Counted from the first letter of the stretch, positions 40,728-49,665 are shown. The stretch is 64,000 nt of DNA from Oscillospiraceae bacterium (GCA_015066385.1 SVOJ01000012.1:19201-83200), one strand, 5' to 3'. Notes: generated by a model not told the origin, from the sequence alone. Numbers and translations are program-made.

Positions 40728-41638
40728 GAATATGAGAACGTTCTTGTTTCTTTGATTTTTCCGCTGCATTGCGATTGAGCATTCATAACACCGATTCCGA
40801 CGGTTACAAAACCGAGCACATCCGAAGAAGCAGTCAGCGCAAGCAATCTTCCCTGCCCGTCCACACGGGCGGCAAGGGTGATTTTGGAATAGCGTATATC
40901 CGCACTCTGCACGGTATACGCATCCGCACTTTTTCCGAAGGGATCAATAAATGGAATTTTAGTACCGTGTACGGCGGGTGCGGCATTGTCGGCACTTGCC
41001 GTATCATCATAAAGGGTCATCACAATCAGGGTATGATCACCTTCCAATGAAACCCTTGCGGCAGAAACTTCCGCTTCTGTGAGCACAAACGTTTCTCCGT
41101 ACGGCGGAATGAGCGAATTGATGTTCACCTGCTCTCCGTTTGCACCCGTCGTGCCGGCAAGAACGGTATATTCCGTAACCGTACTGCGGTTGCATTGCTC
41201 AATGATTGCTTTTGCAGGATCACGCAAGGATTCGGTGCTTACACTCTGCATATAAACGGAATGCTGTATATCTTCCGTCATCACAAACGGATAGGTGCTT
41301 GTTTTGACCGCATTGACCGCGTTGTTCAGAAAAGAAACGGCTTGTGTGACCGACCAATCCGCATCCGTCTGTTGCGGAGCTGCAGGTTGTGTCACAAGGG
41401 GAACTTCCGTAATATGTTCGGGAACAAAACCTTGCGTCGGACTCGTTTCGGGAACCATGCTTACGCTCTGCTCCGACGGCAACGGCGGTTCGGTCGGCAT
41501 ATCTGCGGTCGCCTCGGTCGGCGGAAATGTGTTTTCGAGTGATGCTTGCGTGTTTTCTGCCTGCAGTCGCAAGGTCACGCAACCCGGGAAACAAAGTAAA
41601 AGTACAAGAATCAGGCAAAGGACTGACTTTTTTTTCAC
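40724..41638 (-). CDS. Putative lipoprotein of unknown function
   Basis: The GTG at 41638 follows CAAGGAG and starts a clean lipoprotein signal (KKKSVLCLILVLLLCFPGC), giving 304 residues; the track start would bury it. Residues 30-95 are a Pro/Thr/Glu-rich linker, as for wall-spanning proteins. The globular rest (WSVTQAVSFLNNAVNAVKTSTYPFVMTED onward) ends in a beta-rich region. I do not recognise the domain. The upstream gene on the same strand, 19 bp away, encodes another membrane-anchored protein, so the two may form a surface complex. Confidence 0.7.
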   Translation of the reverse strand: MKKKSVLCLILVLLLCFPGCVTLRLQAENTQASLENTFPPTEATADMPTEPPLPSEQSVSMVPETSPTQGFVPEHITEVPLVTQPAAPQQTDADWSVTQAVSFLNNAVNAVKTSTYPFVMTEDIQHSVYMQSVSTESLRDPAKAIIEQCNRSTVTEYTVLAGTTGANGEQVNINSLIPPYGETFVLTEAEVSAARVSLEGDHTLIVMTLYDDTASADNAAPAVHGTKIPFIDPFGKSADAYTVQSADIRYSKITLAARVDGQGRLLALTASSDVLGFVTVGIGVMNAQSQCSGKIKETRTFSYS

Positions 41639-41657
41639 AGCAATGGCTCCTTGTTTG

Positions 41658-42704
41658 TCAACTCCACAAACGGGTATATTCATTGACCGTACCGTCCTTG
41701 GCGGTAGCGGTCATTTTTTCTTGTATGGTGCCGTTTTCAAGCAGAGAAAAACGATACTCATACGCAATACCTGCTTCAAAATCATCCGTTGCGGCAAAAT
41801 AACTGCCGTCGGTATCTTTGGCAAAAGCATTGTTGGAAGCATCATACACAGATTTGATATCGCCGTCGGTCACGATCAGATACTCTGTGTCGTCCATGGT
41901 AAAGAAGTCAAAAACGTTGATCATGTTCACCGATTCACTGTCGGCGGTGTCTGAAACACAGGCCTTTTCACCGCAGTATGTAAAATAAGGTTCCAGCTGC
42001 GCGAGCAGATCCTTTGCATCGGGATTGTTTTCCTGCAAAACATCGAGCACCTTTGCCGCACGGACATAGGAATATCTTGCAATATCCTTTGCATAGTCAA
42101 AGGCATCATCGGGATCGAGAGTTGTCAACCAGGTAAGCGAGGATGCGGCATCGAAATTCAGAAGCACATCCGAATAACGGTGCATTTCACCCAGTTGACG
42201 GGCATTACGAAGACAGATTTCATCATACAGTTCTTTTGCACCGGGATAATTAAGAACATAAGAAATATAAATCTTTGCAACAGACGGATTTTTTTCCGCC
42301 TGCGATTTTGCATATTCATAGAAAATTTCGGGCATTTCGGCAATGTATTTTTCGAGTTCGCCGCTGTTTTCCGCTGCAATAACTGCCGCTTCGTAATCGC
42401 CGTTTTCCGCGCTTTCTTTCAGAATCAGCCCTTGAATTTCGATAATCTTCTTTTCCGAATTGAAGAAGCCGTCCAGACTTTCATATCTTTCAATTGCCAG
42501 CGTGTAGTTGCCTTCATCCGCAAGTTTGCCTGCCGAACGATAAATGGAGAGCGGATCCAGCACGAATACGGCAAACAGAATAATCGCCGCAATGCTTGCA
42601 AATATGATAAAAAGATACAGCAGTGTCTGCAGTCTGTTCTTCAACTTTTCTTTTTTTGCAACAGACGGGTCTGCTTTTTTCTTTGGGTTGCCGTTTTTAG
42701 CCAT
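41658..42704 (-). CDS. Membrane-anchored protein with tetratricopeptide-like region
   Basis: ATG 42704 (MAKNGNPKKK) fits GGAGG better than the track ATG two codons earlier; the product is 348 residues. A Lys-rich cytoplasmic start, one membrane segment (LLYLFIIFASIAAIILFAVFVL, about 28-49) and a helical region with TPR-like repeats (YRSAGKLADEGNYTLAIERYESLDGFF, 55-200) are visible. The last 100 residues look beta-rich. No catalytic motif is seen. It heads a two-gene unit with the lipoprotein downstream. Confidence 0.65.
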   Translation of the reverse strand: MAKNGNPKKKADPSVAKKEKLKNRLQTLLYLFIIFASIAAIILFAVFVLDPLSIYRSAGKLADEGNYTLAIERYESLDGFFNSEKKIIEIQGLILKESAENGDYEAAVIAAENSGELEKYIAEMPEIFYEYAKSQAEKNPSVAKIYISYVLNYPGAKELYDEICLRNARQLGEMHRYSDVLLNFDAASSLTWLTTLDPDDAFDYAKDIARYSYVRAAKVLDVLQENNPDAKDLLAQLEPYFTYCGEKACVSDTADSESVNMINVFDFFTMDDTEYLIVTDGDIKSVYDASNNAFAKDTDGSYFAATDDFEAGIAYEYRFSLLENGTIQEKMTATAKDGTVNEYTRLWS

Positions 42705-42734
42705 TTTCATTTCCTCCGAAAAAAATATAAAAAT

Positions 42735-42763
42735 ATTATATCACAATACCTTACTGCGGGCAA
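42735..42763 (-). promoter_or_regulatory. Promoter of the TPR-like/lipoprotein unit
   Basis: On the minus strand TTGCCC and TATAAT are 17 bp apart, about 20 bp before the GGAGG site of the gene at 42704. Confidence 0.65.
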
Positions 42764-42806
42764 GTATTTTTCATAAACTCCGAGAGGTATTTTGTTTATA
42801 ATAAAA

Positions 42807-42848
42807 TGCATTATAAATATTGCATTATAAAAAATAAATGTGTATAAT
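42807..42848 (+). promoter_or_regulatory. Promoter with tandem TGCATTATAAA repeat before the DUF5058 gene
   Basis: TTGCAT (42820-42825) and TATAAT (42843-42848) are 17 bp apart. TGCATTATAAA occurs twice with a 14-bp period (42807 and 42821), the second copy covering the -35. This may be a tandem regulator site or chance in AT-rich DNA. Confidence 0.6.
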
Positions 42849-42879
42849 GTAAGAATCAATAAAAAAGGAGTGATATCTC

Positions 42880-43647
42880 TTGGATTTCAACAAAGAAGGT
42901 CTGTTTATGTACCTTGCCGCAGCGGCCGTTATTCTGTTTGTCGTTGTGGAAGCATTTTTCTTCATCGTAAAAGCATGGAAACGCGCAACACAGCTTGGCA
43001 TTGACAAAGCAACACTGCGCAATACCGTCGTTTCCAGTGCCTTATTCACTGTCGGCCCCGCCATTTCCATTCTGGTCACGGTGCTGGCTTTATCGAAAGC
43101 ACTCGGTATCGTTCTGCCGTGGGTGCGTCTTTCGGTTATCGGCAACCTTGCGTATGAATCCACCGTTGCGGAAGCCGCTCTGGATTCTTTCGGGCTGTCG
43201 CTGAATGCAGAAGTGATGGATCCCACCGCATTTTCCACCGTTGCATGGTGCATGATGATCGGTAATATGTGCGCTCTGATTCTTGTCACCGTTCTCTGTA
43301 AAGGACTGCAGAAAAAAATCGGCTCTGCCGCCAACAAGAGTGCAGGCAGCAAGAAGCTTGCCGACATGATCTCTGCCGCTGCTTTCATCGGTATTATTGC
43401 CGCTTTCGTTGCACGTGCCATCAACGGCACCACCGAAGACGGAACGGGAAATGCAGGCTTTATGAGTATTGCGGTGCTTATCACTTCTATCGTAATCATG
43501 ACCCTGCTTGACCTGCTGTGCAGAAAGAAGAATCTTGACAAACTTGTAAACTTCACAATGCCCATTGCCATGTTTGCCGCCATGGGTATGGCTGTACTGC
43601 TGAGTGCTGTTCTGCCTGAAAACATTGTGAACTTTGTGTGGAGATAA
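42880..43647 (+). CDS. DUF5058 family membrane protein
   Basis: This is a 255-residue protein starting at TTG 42880, which the AAGGAGTGAT site selects. It has about seven membrane segments. LRNTVVSSALFTVGPAISILVTVLAL near residue 46 and LPWVRLSVIGNLAYESTVAEAALDSFG near 78 look like a conserved core. The family is named DUF5058 and has no proven function. The next gene, 12 bp downstream, encodes a second membrane protein with a similarly compact form, suggesting a two-subunit carrier. The DUF2804 gene follows. Confidence 0.75.
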   Translation: MDFNKEGLFMYLAAAAVILFVVVEAFFFIVKAWKRATQLGIDKATLRNTVVSSALFTVGPAISILVTVLALSKALGIVLPWVRLSVIGNLAYESTVAEAALDSFGLSLNAEVMDPTAFSTVAWCMMIGNMCALILVTVLCKGLQKKIGSAANKSAGSKKLADMISAAAFIGIIAAFVARAINGTTEDGTGNAGFMSIAVLITSIVIMTLLDLLCRKKNLDKLVNFTMPIAMFAAMGMAVLLSAVLPENIVNFVWR

Positions 43648-43659
43648 GGAGGGAAAAAC

Positions 43660-44352
43660 ATGAAAAAGAACAACGATCAGAGAACATATTTCGATCAGGT
43701 ACATGTCTGGGGCAGACTGTGGACAATCGGTGCCATTCTTACCTTCCTTGCATTCCCGTTTGCAATCTGTGCATACTTCAATGTATGGCCTACCTTCAAT
43801 CAGGTCATTACCCCCGCACTCCAAATCATTGCCATTTATTGGCCGACCGCCGTTATTGAAGTCATTGCCTTTGTTCCCATGATGGGCAGCGGTGCTTCGT
43901 ATCTGAGTTTCGTATCGGGCAATATTTCCAACCTGAAACTGCCCTGTGCTCTCGCCGGCATGGAAAATGCAAAGGTGCGTCCCAACACCGAAGAAGGCGA
44001 AGTCATTTCGACCATTGCCGCAGGTGTTTCCGCCATTGTCACCACCATCGTCATTGCCGCAGGTGTGTTGATTTTCAGCCCCTTCCTGCATTATTTCACC
44101 GATGCCGATTCCGTGTTCGCTCCTGCATTCACTTATGTGCTACCGGCTCTGTTCGGTGCACTGGGTGCAAGTTATCTTGCAAAACACTGGAGAACCGCTA
44201 TTGCTCCCGTTATTGCAGGCGTTATTATTCTTATTTTTGCACCGACGATGGGTATCGGCACACTGATGTTCCCGACCATTATCGTTGCGATCGCAAGTGC
44301 ACTTATTATCTTCAAAGTGCAGAATAAGAAAGAGAAAAAAGCAAACGCATAA
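43660..44352 (+). CDS. Membrane protein, partner of the DUF5058 protein
   Basis: This is a 230-residue protein behind GGAGGG with about seven membrane segments. VWPTFNQVITPALQIIAIYWPTAVIEVIAFVPMMGSGASYLSFVSGNISN near residue 43 contains re-entrant-like Gly/Ser-rich stretches, as in secondary carriers. KLPCALAGMENAKVRPNTEEGEVIST near 92 is a conserved-looking charged loop. I cannot name the family. Close spacing to the DUF5058 gene suggests that both form one transporter. Confidence 0.65.
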   Translation: MKKNNDQRTYFDQVHVWGRLWTIGAILTFLAFPFAICAYFNVWPTFNQVITPALQIIAIYWPTAVIEVIAFVPMMGSGASYLSFVSGNISNLKLPCALAGMENAKVRPNTEEGEVISTIAAGVSAIVTTIVIAAGVLIFSPFLHYFTDADSVFAPAFTYVLPALFGALGASYLAKHWRTAIAPVIAGVIILIFAPTMGIGTLMFPTIIVAIASALIIFKVQNKKEKKANA

Positions 44353-44395
44353 ATAAATGCAAAATGCCGATCAGATTTTAAAGGAGGAAATACCT

Positions 44396-45433
44396 GTGTT
44401 ACAAAACGAGATCACCGTCGAAACCCCGTTGCTTCGTGAAGACGGACAACTCACCGCACCCGGCTGGTGCAAGCGTAATCTTTATATTTACAACCGCGAA
44501 AAAATAGCAGACAGCAAGTGGAGAATCAAAGAGTGGGATTTCTATCAGATCTGCGACGGACACCACATGGTGCAGGTCAACTTTTTTGACATTTCCATGG
44601 CTTCTGCCCTCACCGTCAGCGTGCAGGACATCCGCACAGGCAAGGAACTGGCTTCTGCTCTGGCAATCGAACCGCTGACCCCCAATCGCTCCATCATGAG
44701 CCACAACCCCGAAAAGCCGTTCTTCTTCCATCGAAAAATGGGCAGTGCAACGGTCATTTTCGATGTGAAAGACACCACCCGCAGAATTTATTTCAACGGC
44801 AAGTGCAAAGGCAAGAGACTGGTTGTGGACATCACAGCCGACAAACTCATCGATCAGGAAAGCCTGACCGTTGCCATCCCCTTCCGCAGACCCGACAAGT
44901 TCTTTTATACCACCAAGCTCAACTGCATGCCGAGTGAGGGTACGGTACGTCTTGGCGGTGAAACGCTTGTCAAATTTGACCGCAGCAATGCCTTTACCGT
45001 GCTTGACTGGGGCAGAGGTTGCTGGCCTTACAGCAACATGTGGTTCTGGGGCAACGGCAGCACATGGCTTGACGGCAAATTGTTCGGCTTTGAACTGACA
45101 TGGGGCTTCGGCAACGATGTAAACGGAACCGAAACCGCCATCATGTATGACGGCAAGACTCACAAGATCGGCAGAGTATTCCTTGAACTGGATCCCGAAG
45201 TCGAAGACAGATGGATGCAACCCTGGCATTTCTTCTCCGAAGACGGCAGATTCGACATGACCATGGTGCCGTTTTATGACAACAAAAACCTGATGATGCC
45301 TTTGAACCTTGTCGGCATGAAGACCCATCAGGTGCACGGTCTGTGGTCGGGCAAAGCCGTACTCGATGACGGAACGGAACTGAAAATCGAAAACATGTAT
45401 GCCTTCTGCGAAAAGGTTTACAACAAGTGGTAA
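44396..45433 (+). CDS. DUF2804 family protein
   Basis: GTG 44396 follows AAAGGAGG by eight bases and gives 345 residues; the track start lies before the ribosome site. The protein is cytoplasmic and aromatic-rich. TPLLREDGQLTAPGWCKRNLYIYNR at the start, WDFYQICDGHHMVQVNFFD, and LDWGRGCWPYSNMWFWGNGSTWLDGKLFGFELTWGFGND near 205 are typical of DUF2804, a predicted beta-sandwich family with an unknown ligand. It lies 44 bp after the two membrane proteins and may act on their cargo. Confidence 0.85.
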   Translation: MLQNEITVETPLLREDGQLTAPGWCKRNLYIYNREKIADSKWRIKEWDFYQICDGHHMVQVNFFDISMASALTVSVQDIRTGKELASALAIEPLTPNRSIMSHNPEKPFFFHRKMGSATVIFDVKDTTRRIYFNGKCKGKRLVVDITADKLIDQESLTVAIPFRRPDKFFYTTKLNCMPSEGTVRLGGETLVKFDRSNAFTVLDWGRGCWPYSNMWFWGNGSTWLDGKLFGFELTWGFGNDVNGTETAIMYDGKTHKIGRVFLELDPEVEDRWMQPWHFFSEDGRFDMTMVPFYDNKNLMMPLNLVGMKTHQVHGLWSGKAVLDDGTELKIENMYAFCEKVYNKW

Positions 45434-45436
45434 AAC

Positions 45437-45456
45437 AAATAAATAAATAAATAAAT
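45437..45456 (+). repeat. (AAAT)5 microsatellite before the protease gene
   Basis: Five perfect AAAT copies stand directly before the AAAAGGTG ribosome site of the secreted protease gene. Changes in copy number would alter the upstream mRNA context but not the reading frame. Confidence 0.85.
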
Positions 45457-45471
45457 AAAAGGTGACACATA

Positions 45472-47490
45472 ATGAAGAAACAACTCTGCATTTTTCTTTC
45501 CGTACTGATGCTGTTCGGCTCTTTGTTCTGTGCCGCCGAGGCAAAAGAGCAAGACCGTTTGACTGTTTATTCATTGCAGAAAAACGGTCTTTCTGCTTTC
45601 TGGACGGATGCAAACGGCAATGAGATTGAATTTGAAAAAATCAAAACAACAACACAGTCTGCGGAAGATGTGGGGACAGCCTTGCCGTCCTCTTACCATG
45701 CACAGAATGTGACCGCCGTCAAAGACCAGAACCCAACCGAAGCATGCTGGACATTTGCCCCCTTGTCGGTGCTGGAATCGAGTTACATCACCAAAGGTTA
45801 CGGCACAAAACGCAACACCGACTTTGCAGAAGCACATCTGACGTGGTTTGCAAACAACGGTTATATTGAAAATGCAAATGACCCCACTGCAGGCGACGGC
45901 ACGTATTTTGATGATCCGTATGAAGCGGGCGGTTCGTTCTCAATGGCAATTGCCGCGCTCGCAAGAGGGGCAGGCATTGCAACGGAAGAAAGATATCCGT
46001 TTGATACCAACAACCCGCCGACCTATACCTATGATCAGATGTATGTGTCCGATGCCCGCCTTGAAAATGCTTATTACCTGCAGACACGTGAAGACATCAA
46101 GCAAGCAATCATGCAAAACGGCGGTGTTGCGGTATGCTATTACCATGACACCAACGGCATGAAAACCAATTCCGCCGCCATGCTCAACGGTGTCACGGGG
46201 GAAGTCAGCACCACCGTCACGGCAATCAACCACAAACTCGGCTATGCACCCAACCATGCCGTCACCATTGTCGGCTGGGATGACAGTTTTCCGACCTCGT
46301 ATTTCGGCACGCTCAACAAGCCCGCAAAAGCGGGGGCATGGCTGTGTAAAAACAGCTGGGGCACGGATTACGGTGACAACGGATATCTGTGGATTTCTTA
46401 CGAAGATGCGACACTGACCGATTACACCACCCTGACCGCCGAACAGGCAACGGTTTATGATACCATTGCACAGTATGACGGCTACGGTTACAACAATGCC
46501 GTTTCCATACGCAATGCCGACACGGTGTATATGGCAAATATTTTCCGTGCCGACAAGGACTGTGCCGTACGCAGTGTCGGTTTTTACACCCTGCTTGAGG
46601 ACAGAGATTTCACCGTATCCGTTTACCGTGCGGTTTCGGCAGGGAACCCGACCGACGGAGAACTTGCTCTGACCGTGGACGGTAATGCACCGTTTGCAGG
46701 CTATCATACCGTACGCTTGGGCAGGGATATTCCCCTGCAGGCAGGCGAATATTATTCGGTTGTGGTGGCATTCCCCACAGACAAAAAGGAATCCTTCCCC
46801 GTTCCCGCGGAAGGACAAAGTTACACTTCGGGCGGCATCCGATACAATTTCGCATCCGCAGAGGGCACAAGTTATATCGGCTACCGCGACGGCACCTGCA
46901 CATGGCTGGATGCCACCAAAGAAGGCTACAACAACGTCTGCGTAAAAGCAATGCTTGTAAACAGCCAAACACAAACATCCGCCATGGTCTCCCCCACCAC
47001 ACTGACAGACCGCACCACGGGCGTGCAGGTGGTTTACGATGCAAGCGACTTTTTTGCAGGTTCGGCAGTTCAATTAACCGTGTTTGCCAACAACAGTGCC
47101 GCCGATAAGGTGAAAAAGACATTCTCGCAAGACTTCGATGTGCAGGCGGCAGGCTACAGCATTTTGCTGACCGTCAACGGTGAAGCCGTTGCTACCGCCG
47201 CCCACGGCTTTGAAATCATATTACCCGTAACGGACACTTCGTTCCCCTATATCCGTGCTGCACACCTCGATCCCACGGGCAAAACGGTTTATTTCTTCTC
47301 CGCAAAAGAGCAGGACGGGATGCTCCGTTTCAGCACCGACACCCTCAACGGTTCATTTGTGTGCGTGTATTATTCCGCACAGGAAGACTCGCCACCCCCC
47401 GTCATTTCCCCGGGAAGTTTATTGGATTCCATTCTCAACTTCTTCAGAAGGATCATTCAGTTCTTCAAGGATCTTTTTAATATAGGATAA
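45472..47490 (+). CDS. Secreted papain-like (C1A) cysteine protease with lectin-like domain
   Basis: This is a 672-residue protein with signal peptide (LCIFLSVLMLFGSLFCAAEA, cleavage near residue 24). The C1 core spans about 70-310: DQNPTEACWTFAPLSVLESSY gives the catalytic Cys and oxyanion Gln, NHAVTIVGWDD the His, and KNSWGTDYGDNGYLWISYED the Asn. Residues 330-505 resemble the lectin-like domain seen in secreted clostridial C1 proteases. A beta-rich domain follows, and the last 24 residues (SLLDSILNFFRRIIQFFKDLF) form an amphipathic helix that could bind membrane or wall. The gene follows DUF2804 by 38 bp with an AAAT repeat between. Confidence 0.9.
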   Translation: MKKQLCIFLSVLMLFGSLFCAAEAKEQDRLTVYSLQKNGLSAFWTDANGNEIEFEKIKTTTQSAEDVGTALPSSYHAQNVTAVKDQNPTEACWTFAPLSVLESSYITKGYGTKRNTDFAEAHLTWFANNGYIENANDPTAGDGTYFDDPYEAGGSFSMAIAALARGAGIATEERYPFDTNNPPTYTYDQMYVSDARLENAYYLQTREDIKQAIMQNGGVAVCYYHDTNGMKTNSAAMLNGVTGEVSTTVTAINHKLGYAPNHAVTIVGWDDSFPTSYFGTLNKPAKAGAWLCKNSWGTDYGDNGYLWISYEDATLTDYTTLTAEQATVYDTIAQYDGYGYNNAVSIRNADTVYMANIFRADKDCAVRSVGFYTLLEDRDFTVSVYRAVSAGNPTDGELALTVDGNAPFAGYHTVRLGRDIPLQAGEYYSVVVAFPTDKKESFPVPAEGQSYTSGGIRYNFASAEGTSYIGYRDGTCTWLDATKEGYNNVCVKAMLVNSQTQTSAMVSPTTLTDRTTGVQVVYDASDFFAGSAVQLTVFANNSAADKVKKTFSQDFDVQAAGYSILLTVNGEAVATAAHGFEIILPVTDTSFPYIRAAHLDPTGKTVYFFSAKEQDGMLRFSTDTLNGSFVCVYYSAQEDSPPPVISPGSLLDSILNFFRRIIQFFKDLFNIG

Positions 47491-47495
47491 ACGCA

Positions 47496-47540
47496 AAAAC
47501 ACCTGCCGCACTTTTGAAGTGAAGCAGGTGTTTTGTTTTT
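47496..47540 (+). terminator. Terminator after the protease gene
   Basis: AAAACACCTGC pairs with GCAGGTGTTTT, followed by GTTTTT. Confidence 0.85.
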
Positions 47541-47554
47541 CAGTTTGATTTTAT

Positions 47555-47647
47555 TTATTCCGCAGGCTGTTCGTTTGCCGCTGTTGTTTTCTTGGTTCTT
47601 TTTTTGCGCACACCAAAGGTTGCAAGCTTATCCTGCTGGGATATAAT
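47555..47647 (-). pseudogene. 3' remnant of an unidentified gene
   Basis: On the minus strand a 30-codon open stretch ends in KLATFGVRKKRTKKTTAANEQPAE and TAA. It has no start codon or ribosome site and is preceded by an in-frame TGA. The Lys/Arg-rich, low-complexity tail has the codon use of the main chromosome, unlike the AT-rich gene next to it. It looks like the C-terminus of a protein cut off when neighbouring DNA was gained or lost. The parent family is not recognised. Confidence 0.45.
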
Positions 47648-47660
47648 TCATAATATTAAA

Positions 47661-48083
47661 TCAGCCCCATCTCCCTAAAGGCGATTGCAAAGATAATCTA
47701 ATACCCAATTTTTCATTCTCCTCAAACTGCCGTTTGCTTATATATCCTTTTTTATACTTTAATTCATTAACATAATTATATAAATTGAAGACATTATTAC
47801 CATCACTTATGAAATCTACTGCATTTTTTGGTTTTAATCTGGTCATTGCAACATTTTGAACAATGTTTAATATCCCACATTCCACATTTATACCATTGGC
47901 TAGCATCGTTCTAAGAATTTTTCTTTCAGAAGATCCTCTAATCATCAGTTCGGCATCCGAAAAAACAGGAATTACATCATCAGCTGCAGAAGGAAAATCT
48001 TTAATGTATTGCAACATAAAAGTCTTAAGATATTCTCTCATTTCCTCTCCATAATTAGTTTTTTCTCTACGAAACCATTGCAT
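47661..48083 (-). CDS. Hypothetical protein, AT-rich gene
   Basis: This is a 140-residue cytoplasmic protein behind AGGAGGAATT, so expression is plausible. It is mostly helical, without membrane segments or a motif I recognise (MREYLKTFMLQYIKDFPSAADDVIPVFSDAEL, then MLANGINVECGILNIVQ). Base composition is much more AT-rich than its neighbours. It lies between a gene remnant and rnhB, which suggests insertion of foreign DNA. About 100 bp of AT-rich DNA with no feature separate it from rnhB. Confidence 0.6.
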   Translation of the reverse strand: MQWFRREKTNYGEEMREYLKTFMLQYIKDFPSAADDVIPVFSDAELMIRGSSERKILRTMLANGINVECGILNIVQNVAMTRLKPKNAVDFISDGNNVFNLYNYVNELKYKKGYISKRQFEENEKLGIRLSLQSPLGRWG

Positions 48084-48183
48084 GACAAATTCCTCCTATG
48101 TATTCTACGTCTTCTATCAAATTATTACCTTTCACGCAAGATATAATAATATGACTGTAAAAATTATTCTTATTTTTCTTTTA

Positions 48184-48777
48184 TCAGTGCATTTTCTTTA
48201 AGAATGTTTTGCGGTGGACGGGGGAAATGCCGTGGGTACGGATCATTTCGTAATGCAGCGCCGTAGGATAACCCTTGTGCTGCAGAAATTTGTATTCCGG
48301 GTACTGCTTGTCCAATTCAGCGAGGTAGCGATCCCTGCTTACCTTGGCAAGGATGGATGCGGCGGCGATGGAAATGGACTTGGCATCCCCTTTGACGACC
48401 GCTTCTTCGGGCAAGCCCGTTTTGGGGCAGCGATTGCCGTCGATGAGCACATAATCGGGCTTGACGGGCAGATTTTCGACCGCACGGCGCATGGCAAGGA
48501 AAGTGGCATTGAGGATGTTGATTTCGTCAATCTCCTTTTCGTCTGCGCTTGCAATGGAATACGCAACGGCGTTTTCGCAGATGAGATCAAAAAGCTTTTC
48601 GCGTTTCTTTTCACTGATTTTCTTGCTGTCGTTGATGCCGAGGTCCTCGAGTCCGTCGGGCAGGATCACAGCGGCGGCAAACACGGGGCCTGCAAGCGGT
48701 CCTCTGCCTGCTTCGTCCACACCGCAAACACAAGTGTAACCCTTTTCGTGCAACATATTTTCAATTTCGTAGGTCAT
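48184..48777 (-). CDS. rnhB: Ribonuclease HII
   Basis: This is a 197-residue enzyme that cuts RNA in RNA-DNA hybrids and removes misinserted ribonucleotides. GVDEAGRGPLAGPV near residue 19 holds the first Asp-Glu pair, YVLIDGN near 109 the next Asp, and AKSISIAAASILAKVSRDRY near 132 the family block. The start overlaps the rbgA stop (ATGA), as in many Firmicutes. Length is normal. Confidence 0.95.
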   Translation of the reverse strand: MTYEIENMLHEKGYTCVCGVDEAGRGPLAGPVFAAAVILPDGLEDLGINDSKKISEKKREKLFDLICENAVAYSIASADEKEIDEINILNATFLAMRRAVENLPVKPDYVLIDGNRCPKTGLPEEAVVKGDAKSISIAAASILAKVSRDRYLAELDKQYPEYKFLQHKGYPTALHYEMIRTHGISPVHRKTFLKKMH

Positions 48778-49652
48778 AAAGCACCTCCGTCGGGACGTTC
48801 AAATGTCAGTCTGCCGAGTCTGCCTGCGCGCAGTTCGTCTAAAAGCATAATGGATGCACGCTCGGTATCGACTTCACCGCCCGAAATGAGCATGCCGCGT
48901 TTACGTGCGATCATTTCAAGCACTTCCCATGCTTCGCAGTCGGCAAAATCCTTAATTTTATAGCGGTCTGTCAGGCGGTCGGGATAATCTTTCATAAGAA
49001 TCGAGCAAAGACGCACGGCGAGGGATTCCACATCAAGCACCACATCCTTGACACCGCCCGTGAAAGCGAGCTTGTCGCCGACAGCGGGGTCGTCGAATTT
49101 CGGCCACAAAACACCGGGGGTATCGAGCAGTTCAATACCGCCGCCGATGAAAAACCATTGGTTATGGCGGGTCACCCCTGCTCTGTCTTCCACCTTTGCC
49201 TTGGCGGAACCTGCCATGCGGTTGATGAACGAGGACTTACCCGTATTGGGAATGCCGACCACCATAATACGCAGTGCCTTACCTGCCATGCCGCGTTCTT
49301 CGTTGCGTTTGACAAGGTCGGAAAGCACGGTTCGGACGGTATTGCGGTACTGATTGAGTCCTTTGCCGCTGCGGCAGTCCACGGCAAGTGCCGCACAGCC
49401 CTGTGATTTGAAATGGGCGATCCATTCGGCGGTTGCCTGTTCGTCTGCAAGGTCGCATTTATTAAGAAGCACAATGCGGGGCTTTTTGCCGATGATCTCA
49501 CCGAGTTCGGGGTTACGGCTCGACTCGGGGATACGTGCATCAAGCAGTTCCGTCACGGCATCCACCGAAGACAGACTTTCGGTAATGAGTCTGCGGGTTT
49601 TTGCCATGTGGCCGGGAAACCACTGCACGATTTGTTTTTGGGAATCAGCCAT
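48774..49652 (-). CDS. rbgA: Ribosome biogenesis GTPase RbgA (YlqF)
   Basis: This is a 292-residue circularly permuted GTPase needed for late 50S assembly. VQWFPGHMAKTRRLI starts the protein; G4 (LLNKCDLAD, near residue 62) precedes G1 (VVGIPNTGKSSFINR, near 130) and G3 (LLDTPGVLWPKF, near 175), the order diagnostic for the YlqF group. The C-terminal domain binds rRNA. It lies between the dockerin-like gene and rnhB. Confidence 0.95.
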   Translation of the reverse strand: MADSQKQIVQWFPGHMAKTRRLITESLSSVDAVTELLDARIPESSRNPELGEIIGKKPRIVLLNKCDLADEQATAEWIAHFKSQGCAALAVDCRSGKGLNQYRNTVRTVLSDLVKRNEERGMAGKALRIMVVGIPNTGKSSFINRMAGSAKAKVEDRAGVTRHNQWFFIGGGIELLDTPGVLWPKFDDPAVGDKLAFTGGVKDVVLDVESLAVRLCSILMKDYPDRLTDRYKIKDFADCEAWEVLEMIARKRGMLISGGEVDTERASIMLLDELRAGRLGRLTFERPDGGAL

Positions 49653-49665
49653 TATCTACACCACC

